Below are positions 16,357 to 24,917 of a stretch of DNA of 64,000 nt, in pieces. The translations under genes and the position numbers were made by a program. The notes beneath the pieces are model-generated. The model was given only the letters and a program-made list of their open reading frames with translations. It was not told where the DNA came from and searched no databases. The stretch is from NCBI GenBank assembly GCA_046081125.1, contig JBJTVH010000026.1:30041-94040 (forward strand), read 5' to 3'. Numbering within the stretch: position 1 is the stretch's first letter; every line of letters begins with the position of its first letter. Origin of the DNA: JBEIFW01 sp046081125. GTDB taxonomy: Bacteria; Actinomycetota; Acidimicrobiia; Acidimicrobiales; Ilumatobacteraceae.

Positions 16357-17409
16357 TCATGATTCGGCGGCAACGGCGCGCACGAGGTCGATGGCCCGGG
16401 CGAGGGTGTCGAGGCGCTCGGAGACGGTCGCGCCCTCCGGTTGCAGCCGCAACGTGGTCACCCCGGCCCGCTTGTAGGCCCGGATGCGTTCGCTCACGTG
16501 GGCGTCGTCGCCGAGGAACGTCGTGCGCACGACCATCTCGTCGGGCACCGCGGCGATGGCGGCGTCACGATCGCCACCGAGCCACAGCGCCGCGATGCGC
16601 TCGCAGTCCTCCTCGTAACCGGCGCGCTGGAACGCTGCCCGGTAGAAGTTCGCCTGGCGCGAGCCCATGGCGCCGACGGGGAACGCAACGCCGGCGCGGT
16701 ACTGCGGCAGCAACCGTTCGAGGTCGCCGAAGGCCACCGAGCCGCCCGCCTGCACGTCGACGCTCGTGTCCGGGCGCCCTGCGGCGGCCTGTCCTGCCCG
16801 GATCGGTTCGAGCAGTACGTCGGCGGCCTCGGGGATGAAGCTCGTGCCGACCCACCCGTCGGACGCCTCACCGGTGTACCGCAACGCGGCGGGCCCGAGC
16901 GTGGCCAGGTAGATCGGGATCCGGTCGTTGCCGGGCTGGGCGAGCCGCAGCGCCTTGCCGTCCCCGCCCGGCAGAGGCAGCCGGTGGTGGCGACCCGGGT
17001 AGGCCATCTTCTCGCCGGCGAAGGCGAGCCGGACGATGTCGACGTGCTCGCGCAGGCGCTCGAGCGGATGGGCGAACGGCACGCCTTGCAGTCCCTCGAC
17101 GACCTGGGGGCCCGACACGCCGAGGCCGAGCACGAACCGGTCGTCGCTCACCGCGGCGAGGGTGAGAGCGGTCATGGCGGTCATGGACGGCACGCGCGCC
17201 GAGATCTGCATGATGCCGGTGCACAGCCGGATCCGGTCGGTGACGGCGGCCAGGTAGGCGAGCGGTACGACGGCGTCCTGGCCCCAGGCCTCGGCTGACC
17301 AGACGTCGTCGACCCCCAGCCTTTCGGCCTCACGGACGAAGGCGACCTGCTCGTCCCAGTCCCGGCGGCGGCCCGATGCGGCCCCGCCGATGGCGATCGA
17401 AGTGCGCAT
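16357..17409 (-). CDS. LLM-class (luciferase-like) F420-dependent oxidoreductase
   Basis: The 350-residue TIM-barrel protein from ATG 17409 carries the luciferase-like monooxygenase pattern: VREAERLGVDDVWSAEAWGQDAV, RIRLCTGIMQISARVPSM, FVLGLGVSGPQVVEG and PIYLATLGPAALRYTGE. The last two are characteristic of actinobacterial F420-binding members. The long upstream frame is antisense to the neighbouring VOC gene and was discarded. TACGGT sits 6 nt before the ATG, so the transcript is probably leaderless. The product likely reduces or oxidises an organic substrate with F420H2/F420; its substrate is not evident. It heads a two-gene unit with the SRPBCC-META protein. Confidence 0.87.
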   Translation of the reverse strand: MRTSIAIGGAASGRRRDWDEQVAFVREAERLGVDDVWSAEAWGQDAVVPLAYLAAVTDRIRLCTGIMQISARVPSMTAMTALTLAAVSDDRFVLGLGVSGPQVVEGLQGVPFAHPLERLREHVDIVRLAFAGEKMAYPGRHHRLPLPGGDGKALRLAQPGNDRIPIYLATLGPAALRYTGEASDGWVGTSFIPEAADVLLEPIRAGQAAAGRPDTSVDVQAGGSVAFGDLERLLPQYRAGVAFPVGAMGSRQANFYRAAFQRAGYEEDCERIAALWLGGDRDAAIAAVPDEMVVRTTFLGDDAHVSERIRAYKRAGVTTLRLQPEGATVSERLDTLARAIDLVRAVAAES

Positions 17410-17487
17410 GCCGGGACCGTACCCGGCTGCGGCGGCGATGACCTTCGGCCCTGGGTGCCCGGGCAACGCCGCGGTAACGTGACGGCC

Positions 17488-18249
17488 ATGTCGAGCACTT
17501 CTCTCGCCGGCCGCCCCGTCTGGGTCGATCTCGCCACCCCGGATCCCGATGCTGCGGCCCGGTTCTACGCGGCGCTGCTCGGATGGTCGATCGAGGCCTC
17601 GATGACACCCGCGGGGCGATACGTGATCGGTTCGGTCGCCCAGGGTCCGGCTGCGGGGATGATGGCGCCGGATCCCCCGGGGATTCCTCCGTCGTGGACC
17701 GTGTTGTTCAAGGTGGAGGACCTCGACGACGCCTGCGCCCGGGCCGGTGCGGCGGGTGCGACCGTGCTGCATCCGCCGATGGCCATTCCCGGCGGCGACC
17801 GGTGCGCCATTCTCGCCGACCCGGCCGGCGCGGTCGTCGGGCTGATGGACACCGCGCAGCCGATGGCGTGGGGTGCCCGCGGTGCGGTCGGGTGGGTGGA
17901 GACGCAGAGCCGCGACGTCGCCGCCTCTCGGGCGTTCTACGCGACCGTGCTGTCGTGGACGGCCCGGCCGGGCGACGCCGGGACCGACGCCGGGACCGAC
18001 GCCGGATACCAGATGTTCCACCTCGACGGGGTGCCGGTCGCCGGGCTGATGGCCACCCCACCGGAGGTGCCGTCCGAGGTGCCGTCCGCGTGGCTCGTGT
18101 ACTTCGCCGTCGCCGACGTCGACGCCGCGACGGCCGAGGCCGCGCGCGCCGGCGGCACGGTGCTCGTCACCCCGATGACCGTGGCGGACATGCGGTTCGC
18201 CGTGTTGGCCGACCCGGCCGGGGCCGTGTTCGGGTTGCTGCAGGCTTAG
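17488..18249 (+). CDS. Two-domain VOC (glyoxalase/bleomycin-resistance) family protein
   Basis: The 253-residue product holds two consecutive vicinal-oxygen-chelate modules. The first starts at VWVDLATPDPDAAARFYAALLGW and the second at VGWVETQSRDVAASRAFYATVL; both end in the repeated VLADPAGAV(V/F)GL motif. This is the layout of small-molecule-binding or dioxygenase-like VOC proteins in actinobacteria. TAACGT lies 7 nt before the ATG. Two 12-bp units are duplicated in tandem within the second module (encoding GTDAGTDAG and EVPSEVPS), showing recent in-frame slippage. Its last 4 bp overlap the convergent NorD-like gene. Confidence 0.85.
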   Translation: MSSTSLAGRPVWVDLATPDPDAAARFYAALLGWSIEASMTPAGRYVIGSVAQGPAAGMMAPDPPGIPPSWTVLFKVEDLDDACARAGAAGATVLHPPMAIPGGDRCAILADPAGAVVGLMDTAQPMAWGARGAVGWVETQSRDVAASRAFYATVLSWTARPGDAGTDAGTDAGYQMFHLDGVPVAGLMATPPEVPSEVPSAWLVYFAVADVDAATAEAARAGGTVLVTPMTVADMRFAVLADPAGAVFGLLQA

Positions 18250-20081
18250 CGACGGTTGAGCGTCAGGGTCCGGTACAGCTTGGCGAGCTCGCCGGGGAGC
18301 TGATGCACCTCGTCGATCACCAGGTAGCGCTCGTCGGCGCACATGTGCCGGAGGTAATCGTTGCCGGCCGGGTCGACGGTGATGCAGAAGGTTTCCACCC
18401 CCACCCGGGCCGCCTCCTCGAGCGCCTTGGCGGTGTCGGCGATCCCGTAGTGCTTGTCGGTGCGGTCCGGGCCGTAGTCGCTGTCCTGCGGGTAGCCGTC
18501 GGAGACGACCACGAGCAACCGCACGCGGGCCGGATGCCGTTGGAGCCGTTGGGTGGCGTGGCGGATCGCGGGGCCCATACGGGTGTAGCGGCGGGGCTGC
18601 ATCGCTGCGAGCCGCGCCCAGGTGCGTGACGACACCGCTTCGTGGAGGTCCTTGGCGACGTAGAACTCGACGTCCTCGCGACCCGAGCCGCTGAAGCCGT
18701 AGAGCGCGTGCTCGTCGCCGAGCGCCGACAGCGCGTCGCACATCAGCGCGAGCGACTCCTTGGCCACGTCGAGCACCGTGCGGTTCGGTGCCGCAGGCGG
18801 TTCGGACAGGTCCCACGACAGCGCCGGATACCCCTCGTCAGGGTTGACCGGCGCAGGTGGCATCGGTGGCGGCGCCTCAGGGTCGAGCACCGGGGTGGAG
18901 GTGGACGCGCTCATGTCGAGCAGGAACGCAGCGGCCACCTCGCGCGCGGCGCGCTCGCGCCGGATGTGGAGCCGCTCGTCGTCGACGATCCCCCGCCGCC
19001 GGTCCACGAGCGAGCCGATGACGGCATCGAGGTCGAGTTCCGCGCCGTCGGGCTCGCGGTGGCGGCGTCGGAACGAGTCCGCGGCGATCCGGCGGAACTG
19101 CCGGCGGACCTGGCGAGCGAGTGCGGCGTGACGCCGGCGCACGTCGACCACGAAGTCGGGATCGCCACCTTCGAGCGGTCGCTCGCTTACCCGGCACCAG
19201 GCCGGCAGGTAGCGGCCTGAGCGGTAGTCCCACTCGTCGTACAGCGTGCTGCGGCGCCCGGTGATCACGTCCCGGCTCGATCGCCCGGCGCGCGCCCGGG
19301 CGTCGAGGCCGTCGACACGTTCGGTGGCAGCACCGCGTCGGGGGGCGAAGGTGGGCAGGTCGAGCCCGGCGCCGGCGCCGTCGGCCTGGGTGCCCGACCC
19401 GATGTCATCGACGTCGCCAGGCGCGCCGTCGAGGTCGTAGAGCAGGGGATCGAGCGTGCCGGGCGGGTCGTCGCCGCCGCCAGAGGTTTCGAGCTCAACA
19501 CGAGACGACGCTCGGTCCGGGTCGCTCTCGAGCTCGAGTTCGGACGGGTCGAGCGGCACCACGGCGGCGACGGCCGGGCACAGGGCCAGTGCGAGTTCGG
19601 CGACGTCGGTGACGCTCCAGCGGTGCAGGCCTCCCTGGGCCACGAGGTGGGCGACCGAGGCGGCGGTCGCCGCCGGCGGCCGGGGAAGGGAATCCGCTGC
19701 GGCGGCGACATCGGCGCGGGCGCCGGGGAACCGGCGGGCCACGAGCACGTCGAGGCGGCATTCCTCGAGCGCAGCGAAGGTCTCGGCGAGGCCGGGGCGA
19801 TCGGGGTGATCGCGCACGAACGCGGCCGGATCGAAGGCCCGGGTGCCGAACAGCTCGTAGGCGGCCTGGTGCAGCACGGCGTGGCGGTAGGCCCGCCGGT
19901 CGTCGGCCCGGCCCTCGATCGTCGGCGGCAGCACGACGGTGGTGGCGCCGCCGAGCGTGCTCAGCGGCCGGCGGCCGGAGCCGGGTTGGGTCTCGTCGAC
20001 GTCGAACCGGGCCGGTTCCCCGAGCAGGGCCTCGGCGAACAGGGCGAGGGCCCGTTGGATCGATGCGAACGCAACGGTCAC
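18246..20081 (-). CDS. vWA-domain protein of the NorD/CbbO type
   Basis: This 611-residue protein has a C-terminal von Willebrand A domain with the metal-dependent adhesion site DMSAS (Asp389) and downstream VVVSDGYPQDSDYGPD and CITVDPAGNDYLRHM, as in NorD and CbbO. The N-terminal half is helical, with an acidic, Gly-rich central stretch. In characterised systems a MoxR-type AAA+ ATPase (NorQ, CbbQ) works with such a vWA adaptor to insert metal or remodel a target enzyme. Its start overlaps the stop of the AAA+ gene by 4 bp. No nitric oxide reductase or Rubisco gene is in the window, so the client is unknown; it should not be named norD on this evidence. Confidence 0.85.
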   Translation of the reverse strand: MTVAFASIQRALALFAEALLGEPARFDVDETQPGSGRRPLSTLGGATTVVLPPTIEGRADDRRAYRHAVLHQAAYELFGTRAFDPAAFVRDHPDRPGLAETFAALEECRLDVLVARRFPGARADVAAAADSLPRPPAATAASVAHLVAQGGLHRWSVTDVAELALALCPAVAAVVPLDPSELELESDPDRASSRVELETSGGGDDPPGTLDPLLYDLDGAPGDVDDIGSGTQADGAGAGLDLPTFAPRRGAATERVDGLDARARAGRSSRDVITGRRSTLYDEWDYRSGRYLPAWCRVSERPLEGGDPDFVVDVRRRHAALARQVRRQFRRIAADSFRRRHREPDGAELDLDAVIGSLVDRRRGIVDDERLHIRRERAAREVAAAFLLDMSASTSTPVLDPEAPPPMPPAPVNPDEGYPALSWDLSEPPAAPNRTVLDVAKESLALMCDALSALGDEHALYGFSGSGREDVEFYVAKDLHEAVSSRTWARLAAMQPRRYTRMGPAIRHATQRLQRHPARVRLLVVVSDGYPQDSDYGPDRTDKHYGIADTAKALEEAARVGVETFCITVDPAGNDYLRHMCADERYLVIDEVHQLPGELAKLYRTLTLNRR

Positions 20082-20902
20082 GGCAGGACGACGTCGACGA
20101 TGTCGGCGACGGCCTGCTGGACGTCGACGTCATCGGTGACGGCGCGGACGATGGCGGCATCGCACGCGCGTCGGGCCTCGATGCCCTGCGCCGTGAGTTG
20201 CGCCGCGTACACGAGGAGGCGGGTGCTGACCCCCTCTTCGAACCCGTGCTCCCGCAGCGCCCGCACGCGGATCCCGATCTCGGCGAGGTGTTCGGCCATC
20301 GCGGCCTCGACGCCACCTTCGTGGGCGATGATCGTCGCTTCGACCGCCGGCGCCGGGTAATCGAACTCGATGCTCACGAACCGTTGGCGGGTCGAGGGCT
20401 TCAGGTCCTTGAGGACGCTCTGGTAACCGGGGTTATACGAGATGACGAGCAGGAACCCGGGATGGGCCTCGAGCACCTCGCCGGTCTTCTCGATCGGCAA
20501 CTGTCGCCGATGGTCGGTGAGCGAATGGATGACGACGGTGGTGTCTTTGCGGGCTTCGACCACCTCGTCGAGGTAGCAGATCGATCCCCGCCGGGCGGCC
20601 CGGGTGAGCGGACCGTCGATCCAGACCGTGTCGTTCCCGACCAGCAGGTATCGCCCGACGAGATCGGTGGCGGTGAGGTCCTCATGGCAGGCCACGGTGG
20701 TGAGCGCCGCAGCGCCCGTGTGGCCTCCGGGCCGCAGCCGCCAGGCCATGTGCTCGACGAACCGGGTCTTGCCACATCCCGTCGGACCCTTCAGCAACAC
20801 CGGGAGCCGGGCGGCGTAGGCGGCTTCGAAGGTGGCCACCTCGTCGCCCACCGGGAGATACCAGGGAGCCTCCGGCTCCGGACCGTCGGCTCCGTCGTGC
20901 AT
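20078..20902 (-). CDS. MoxR-family AAA+ ATPase (NorQ/CbbQ type)
   Basis: The 274-residue ATPase has Walker A GPTGCGKT (residues 39-46), a diagnostic CbbQ/NorQ strand TVACHEDLTATDLVGRYLL, Walker B SICYLDEVVEA, sensor 1 in LLVISYNPGYQ, and the arginine finger region KPSTRQRFVSIEFD. It should form a hexamer that remodels a client enzyme together with the vWA protein encoded immediately downstream. The ATG at 20902 follows TACCAT by 8 nt. It is divergent from the CoA-transferase gene, with only 78 bp between the start codons. Confidence 0.9.
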   Translation of the reverse strand: MHDGADGPEPEAPWYLPVGDEVATFEAAYAARLPVLLKGPTGCGKTRFVEHMAWRLRPGGHTGAAALTTVACHEDLTATDLVGRYLLVGNDTVWIDGPLTRAARRGSICYLDEVVEARKDTTVVIHSLTDHRRQLPIEKTGEVLEAHPGFLLVISYNPGYQSVLKDLKPSTRQRFVSIEFDYPAPAVEATIIAHEGGVEAAMAEHLAEIGIRVRALREHGFEEGVSTRLLVYAAQLTAQGIEARRACDAAIVRAVTDDVDVQQAVADIVDVVLP

Positions 20903-20980
20903 CGGGCGGGATGGTACCGGCGGCGTCCGGCAGCGTCCGTGCCGGCGGTACGGTCGGGTGCAGCAGTGAGGGGGGCTTCG

Positions 20981-23473
20981 ATGGGCGCGCTCGACGGGTA
21001 CCGCGTGATCGACCTGACGGTGGCGCGCGGCTGGATGTGCGGCCGAGTGCTCGCCGATCTCGGCGCCGAGGTGATCAAGGTGGAGCCGCCCGGTGGCGAT
21101 CCGGGCCGGCGGGCCGGACTGTTCGCCGACCCGAACGCCCCGGATCCGGAGGGCTCGCTGTCGTGGTGGCACGAGAACCGAGGCAAGCGCTCGGTCGTGC
21201 TCGATCTCGACGACCCGGCCGATCGGGACCGATTCCTCGGCCTCGCCGAGGGGGCCGATGCGGTGATCGAGTCGTTCCCCACCGGCTGGCTGGGGGCTCG
21301 CGGCCTCGAGCCCGAGGCGCTCCACGCCCGCAATCCCCACCTGGTGATCACCTCGATCTCGGGGTTCGGGCGCACCGGTCCCTACGCCGGGTGGTCGGCC
21401 ACCGACCTCACCGTTGCGGCGACGACCGCCGAGTTGTGGCTCACCGGCGACACCGACCGTGCGCCGGTCCGCCTGAGCAGTCCGCAGCTGTTCCTGCACG
21501 CCGGGGTCGAGGCCGCAGTGCACACGCTGGTCGCGCTGTGGCACGCCCAGCACACCGGCGAGGGCCAGGACGTCGACGTGTCCGCGCAACTCGCCGGCAT
21601 GAAGTGCCTGATGAACGCGCAGGCGTATCACCTCATCGAGGGGCGCGAGCTGTTCCGGCAGGGCTCGTGGAACAACGCCGGTCGGTCCAAGTTCCGGATC
21701 ATCACCCCGTGTCTGGACGGGCACGCCGCCGTGCTCGTGGCGGCCGGAGCCATCGGCGGGCCGATGATGCGGTTCCTCGTCGATTGGGCGGAGCGCGAAG
21801 GGGTGGCCGATCCGCTCGTGATCGGGCGCGACTGGTCCACGCTGAACTTCCTCGACGAGCCGCTCGAGTTCTACGAGGCCACGTCCGACACCCTCACCCG
21901 GCTGTTCGCCCGGCACACCAAGGCCGAGCTCTACCAGGCCGCGCTCGATCACCTGTTGCTCGTGGCCCCGGTCAACACCGTCGCCGACCTGCGCGTCGAC
22001 GAGCAGCTCACGGCGCGCGGCTACTTCGTGCCGGTCGACGTCGATGCCGGGGTCGGTGCCGGGCCGGCCTGGGGCACCGTGCACCACCCGGGACCGTGGG
22101 CGAAGCTGTCGGCCACGCCGCTCGACGTGCAGCGCCGGGCACCCCGGATCGGGGAGGACACCGAGGCGGTGCTTGCCGCAGCGGCCCGGCGGCCCCGGGC
22201 GGCGGCGGTCGACCCCGACGGTCGGGCCCGACCGTTCGAGGGGCTCAAGGTGCTCGATCTGGCCTGGGTGGGGGTCGGGCCGATGACGGCGGGTTACCTC
22301 GGTTCGTACGGGGCCGAGGTGATCAAGATCGAGTCCTCGAAGCGACCCGACGTGCTGCGGCTCACCAACCCGCTCAAGGACGGCCGGCCCGGGATCAACA
22401 ACAGCCACTTCTACGGTGATTTCAACGCAGGCAAACGTTGCATCGGCATCGATCTCACCGATCCCCGTGGCCGCGAGGTGGCCTGGAAGCTAGTCGAGTG
22501 GGCCGACGTGGTCGTCGAGTCGTTCACCCCGAAGGCGCTCGCCGGATGGGGAATGGACTACGCGGCGATCCGGGCGCGCAAACCGTCGATCGTGATGCTT
22601 TCCACCTGCATGCAGGGCCAGACCGGACCCCGACGGTTCTACCGGGGCTTCGGCAACCTGATGGGAGCGTTGGCGGGCTTCTACGAGATCACCGGTTGGC
22701 CCGACCGAGATCCGGCGATGATCTACGGCGCCTACACGGATTTCGTGTCCCAGCGGTTCACCACCTCGGCGCTGATCGCTGCGCTCGATCACCGGCGGCG
22801 CACCGGCGAGGGCCAGCACATCGATCTCGCCCAACTCGAAGCGTCGCTGCAGTTCCTCGGCGCGGAGTTCCTGGCCTACGAGATCGACGGGCGGGTCGCC
22901 ACCCGCTGCGGCAACCGTGATCGCGATCTCGTGCCCAATGGCGTGTTCCCGTGCCTCGCGTCGGCCCAGCGTGTCGAGCGATTCCCCGATGGCGGCCCCG
23001 GCGCAGAGGGATGGGTGGCGATCAGTTGCGCCGACGATGCCCAGTGGGCGGCGCTCGTGGCCCGTGCCGGTCTGCCGGACGAGCCGCAGTGGCACACCGC
23101 GGCCGGCCGTCGGGCGGACGAGGATCGGATCGAGGCGCTGATCGGGGCGTGGACCGCGACCCGCACGGCGGCCGATGTCGTTGCGGCGCTGCAGCCGGCC
23201 GTGGCGTGTGCCCCGGTGCACGGGGTGCCCGAACTGCACACCGACCCACAGATCGCGCACCGGGAGTACTGGGTGCCCCACGAGCACCCGGTCTATGGCC
23301 GGGTGCCCTACTCGGGCATGCAGGCACGCCTGTCTCGCACGCCGGGCGAGATCCGCGGCCCGGCGCCCTGCCTCGGCCAGCACACGTGGGAGGTGCTCGA
23401 GGAGGTGCTCGGCTACGACCCGGACGTGATCGCCGAGTTGCTTGCCACCGACGTGGTCGAGATCACGGGATGA
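20981..23473 (+). CDS. Tandem (two-domain) class III CoA transferase, CaiB/BaiF family
   Basis: The 830-residue protein contains two full CaiB/BaiF modules. The first opens with GYRVIDLTVARGWMCGRVLADLGAEVIKVE and the second, near residue 420, with GLKVLDLAWVGVGPMTAGYLGSYGAEVIKIE. Class III enzymes transfer CoA between carboxylates through an active-site Asp, and most are homodimers of about 400-residue chains that interlock; a fused pair makes the intertwined dimer in a single chain. ISGFGRTGPYAGW and MLSTCMQGQTGPRR are the paired substrate-loop segments, and the second diverges from the usual Gly-rich form, so one site may have lost activity. A GAGGGGGG Shine-Dalgarno supports the start. Confidence 0.9.
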   Translation: MGALDGYRVIDLTVARGWMCGRVLADLGAEVIKVEPPGGDPGRRAGLFADPNAPDPEGSLSWWHENRGKRSVVLDLDDPADRDRFLGLAEGADAVIESFPTGWLGARGLEPEALHARNPHLVITSISGFGRTGPYAGWSATDLTVAATTAELWLTGDTDRAPVRLSSPQLFLHAGVEAAVHTLVALWHAQHTGEGQDVDVSAQLAGMKCLMNAQAYHLIEGRELFRQGSWNNAGRSKFRIITPCLDGHAAVLVAAGAIGGPMMRFLVDWAEREGVADPLVIGRDWSTLNFLDEPLEFYEATSDTLTRLFARHTKAELYQAALDHLLLVAPVNTVADLRVDEQLTARGYFVPVDVDAGVGAGPAWGTVHHPGPWAKLSATPLDVQRRAPRIGEDTEAVLAAAARRPRAAAVDPDGRARPFEGLKVLDLAWVGVGPMTAGYLGSYGAEVIKIESSKRPDVLRLTNPLKDGRPGINNSHFYGDFNAGKRCIGIDLTDPRGREVAWKLVEWADVVVESFTPKALAGWGMDYAAIRARKPSIVMLSTCMQGQTGPRRFYRGFGNLMGALAGFYEITGWPDRDPAMIYGAYTDFVSQRFTTSALIAALDHRRRTGEGQHIDLAQLEASLQFLGAEFLAYEIDGRVATRCGNRDRDLVPNGVFPCLASAQRVERFPDGGPGAEGWVAISCADDAQWAALVARAGLPDEPQWHTAAGRRADEDRIEALIGAWTATRTAADVVAALQPAVACAPVHGVPELHTDPQIAHREYWVPHEHPVYGRVPYSGMQARLSRTPGEIRGPAPCLGQHTWEVLEEVLGYDPDVIAELLATDVVEITG

Positions 23474-23582
23474 TCGGGCGTCGCACGAAGCGCCCCAGGC
23501 CCCGCAGCGTCGCCGGGAGCACCATGAACTCGGCGAAGAGCCCGAACACAACGGCGACGAGAAAGACCAAGGCGGACGCCAC
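23463..23582 (-). pseudogene. C-terminal remnant of an integral membrane protein, possibly an RND/MMPL transporter
   Basis: The stop of the DUF222/HNH gene (TAG) is followed at once by a GTG opening a 39-codon frame: a strongly hydrophobic helix (ASALVFLVAVVFGLFAEFMV), then LPATLRGLGRF and a basic end. This is the shape of the last transmembrane helix and tail of MMPL/RND-type permeases (helix, LPA, Leu-Arg, basic end), although the match is short. Nothing resembling the remaining 700 or more residues is nearby. It probably marks where an ancestral transporter gene was deleted or displaced by the DUF222/HNH gene. The last 11 bp overlap the CoA-transferase 3' end. Confidence 0.35.
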
Positions 23583-24813
23583 CTACTCGCGCCGGGTGAG
23601 CGATTGCAGGCGCCCGAGCACGTGTCGGGCGTGGGGATCGGGCCGCCGGCGCCGGGCCGGGCAGGGCCCGATCGGCACGAAGGGCCGCTGCTCGACGACC
23701 CTGCCATCGGGCGCATAGAGCGTGACGGCCCGATCGTCGGCGAGCGCAAGGTGCCAGCCGAGATCGTGGACCTGATGATGGTGCTCGCTGCAGATCGAGA
23801 CGAGATCGGCGAGGTCGGTGCGTTCGTGCACCCGCCAGGTGCGCGTGTGATGGATCTCGCGATGGTCGAACGGCACGGGGCATCCCGGCCAGCCGCAGGT
23901 TCGGTACATCGCTCGCAGCGAGCGACGCTGGGCCCGGGTGGCAAGCCGCCGGGTGGATCCGGCGTCGAGCACCTGGCCCTCGCCCCCGAGCACCACGGGC
24001 AGGATCGCCGCGTCGCAGAGCATCCTGCGGGCCGTCGTGATGGGCAGCGGCACCCCGGACGACGTCTCGCAGATGCCGTCGAGCTGTTCGATCCCGAGGT
24101 GCAGGCTGGCGTAGTCGATCAACACCACGAGCTCACCGACGCCCGGGCCTGCGGCGGGGCCTGGAGCGGTGCACAGCTCGACCAGCGCGTCGGCTGCGAG
24201 GCGCGAGTTGGCCCAGCCCCCCGAAGGCGCCCGTTGCGTGCCCTCGGGGTGCGCCCGGTGGAACACCCGCTCCACCGCAGCGTCGAGGGCGGCGAAGACC
24301 CGCGCCCTGCGTTCGGGATCGAGCTCGGCGTGGAGGTGATGCATGCCGTCGCCGTCGACCCAGCGTGCGCTCGAGCTCCTCGACCGAGGACCGCTGTGCC
24401 TCCCGGGCCAACCACGGGCCCGACGACAGCAGCTCGGTGCGCACCTCGGGCTCCACGCCGGCGATCACCCGCGCGACCGCATCGGCATGCCCGACGCCGA
24501 CACGCCCTGCTTCGAGCGCGTCGGCCAGCTCGGGCAGGGCATCGAGCACGCCGACCCGTTCGACTGCCGCCCGGGCACCACGCTCCGACCGGGATCCGTG
24601 CTCACGTTGGAACAACCGGCCGTCGATCGCGCCACCGCCGGCCTTGAGGACCTCGGCCCGGCGCGTGCACGCAACGTCCACCCCGTCGAGCCAACCCCGC
24701 ACCCGGACCAGCGCGGCACCGATCTCCCGCAGCCCGGCCTCGTCGAGCGAGGAGACCTCGGTGGACCGGAGCGCAGCCAACGCGATGTCGAGGTCGGTGG
24801 GCTGCAGCGCCAT
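23583..24813 (-). pseudogene. Frameshifted REP13E12-type DUF222/HNH endonuclease-like gene
   Basis: The ATG at 24813 opens a DUF222 N-terminus (IGAALVRVRGWLDGVDVAC, LPELADALEAGRVGVGHADAVARV, VEELERTLG). Near 24363 the homology leaves this frame and resumes one frame over at WVDGDGMHHLHAELDPERR. It continues through an intact HNH motif, CGWPGCPVPFDHREIHH followed by LVSICSEHHHQVHDLGW, and ends at 23583. About 20-25 residues expected between the two parts are missing, so an internal deletion with loss of frame, not a one-base slip, best explains it. The family is the actinobacterial 13E12 repeat group, often SOS-regulated and multicopy. An intact LexA-type box lies 14 bp upstream of the start. 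Confidence 0.8.
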
Positions 24814-24826
24814 GAGTTCAGCAGAT

Positions 24827-24840
24827 CGAACATGTGTTCG
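24827..24840. promoter_or_regulatory. LexA/SOS box (CGAACATGTGTTCG)
   Basis: CGAACATGTGTTCG matches the Gram-positive/actinobacterial LexA consensus CGAACRNRYGTTCG at every position, with perfect 6-bp inverted arms. It lies 14 bp upstream of the DUF222/HNH start codon, where LexA would block transcription. LexA control of 13E12-family genes is known in mycobacteria, so context and motif agree. The site also lies about 80 bp before the divergent cupin gene, which could be co-regulated. Confidence 0.8.
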
Positions 24841-24917
24841 TAACGCAACGTCGGGACGGGTTCGTCGGCCGGCCTACGGTGTGCCGGGGAACGTGAGCCG
24901 AGACAGGGGGACGCGGC

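Noticed and set aside
18246..20902. Nitric oxide reductase (norQ/norD) or Rubisco (cbbQ/cbbO) locus
   Set aside because: Only the ATPase/vWA helper pair is present; no norBC or cbbLS, so these gene names would be misleading.
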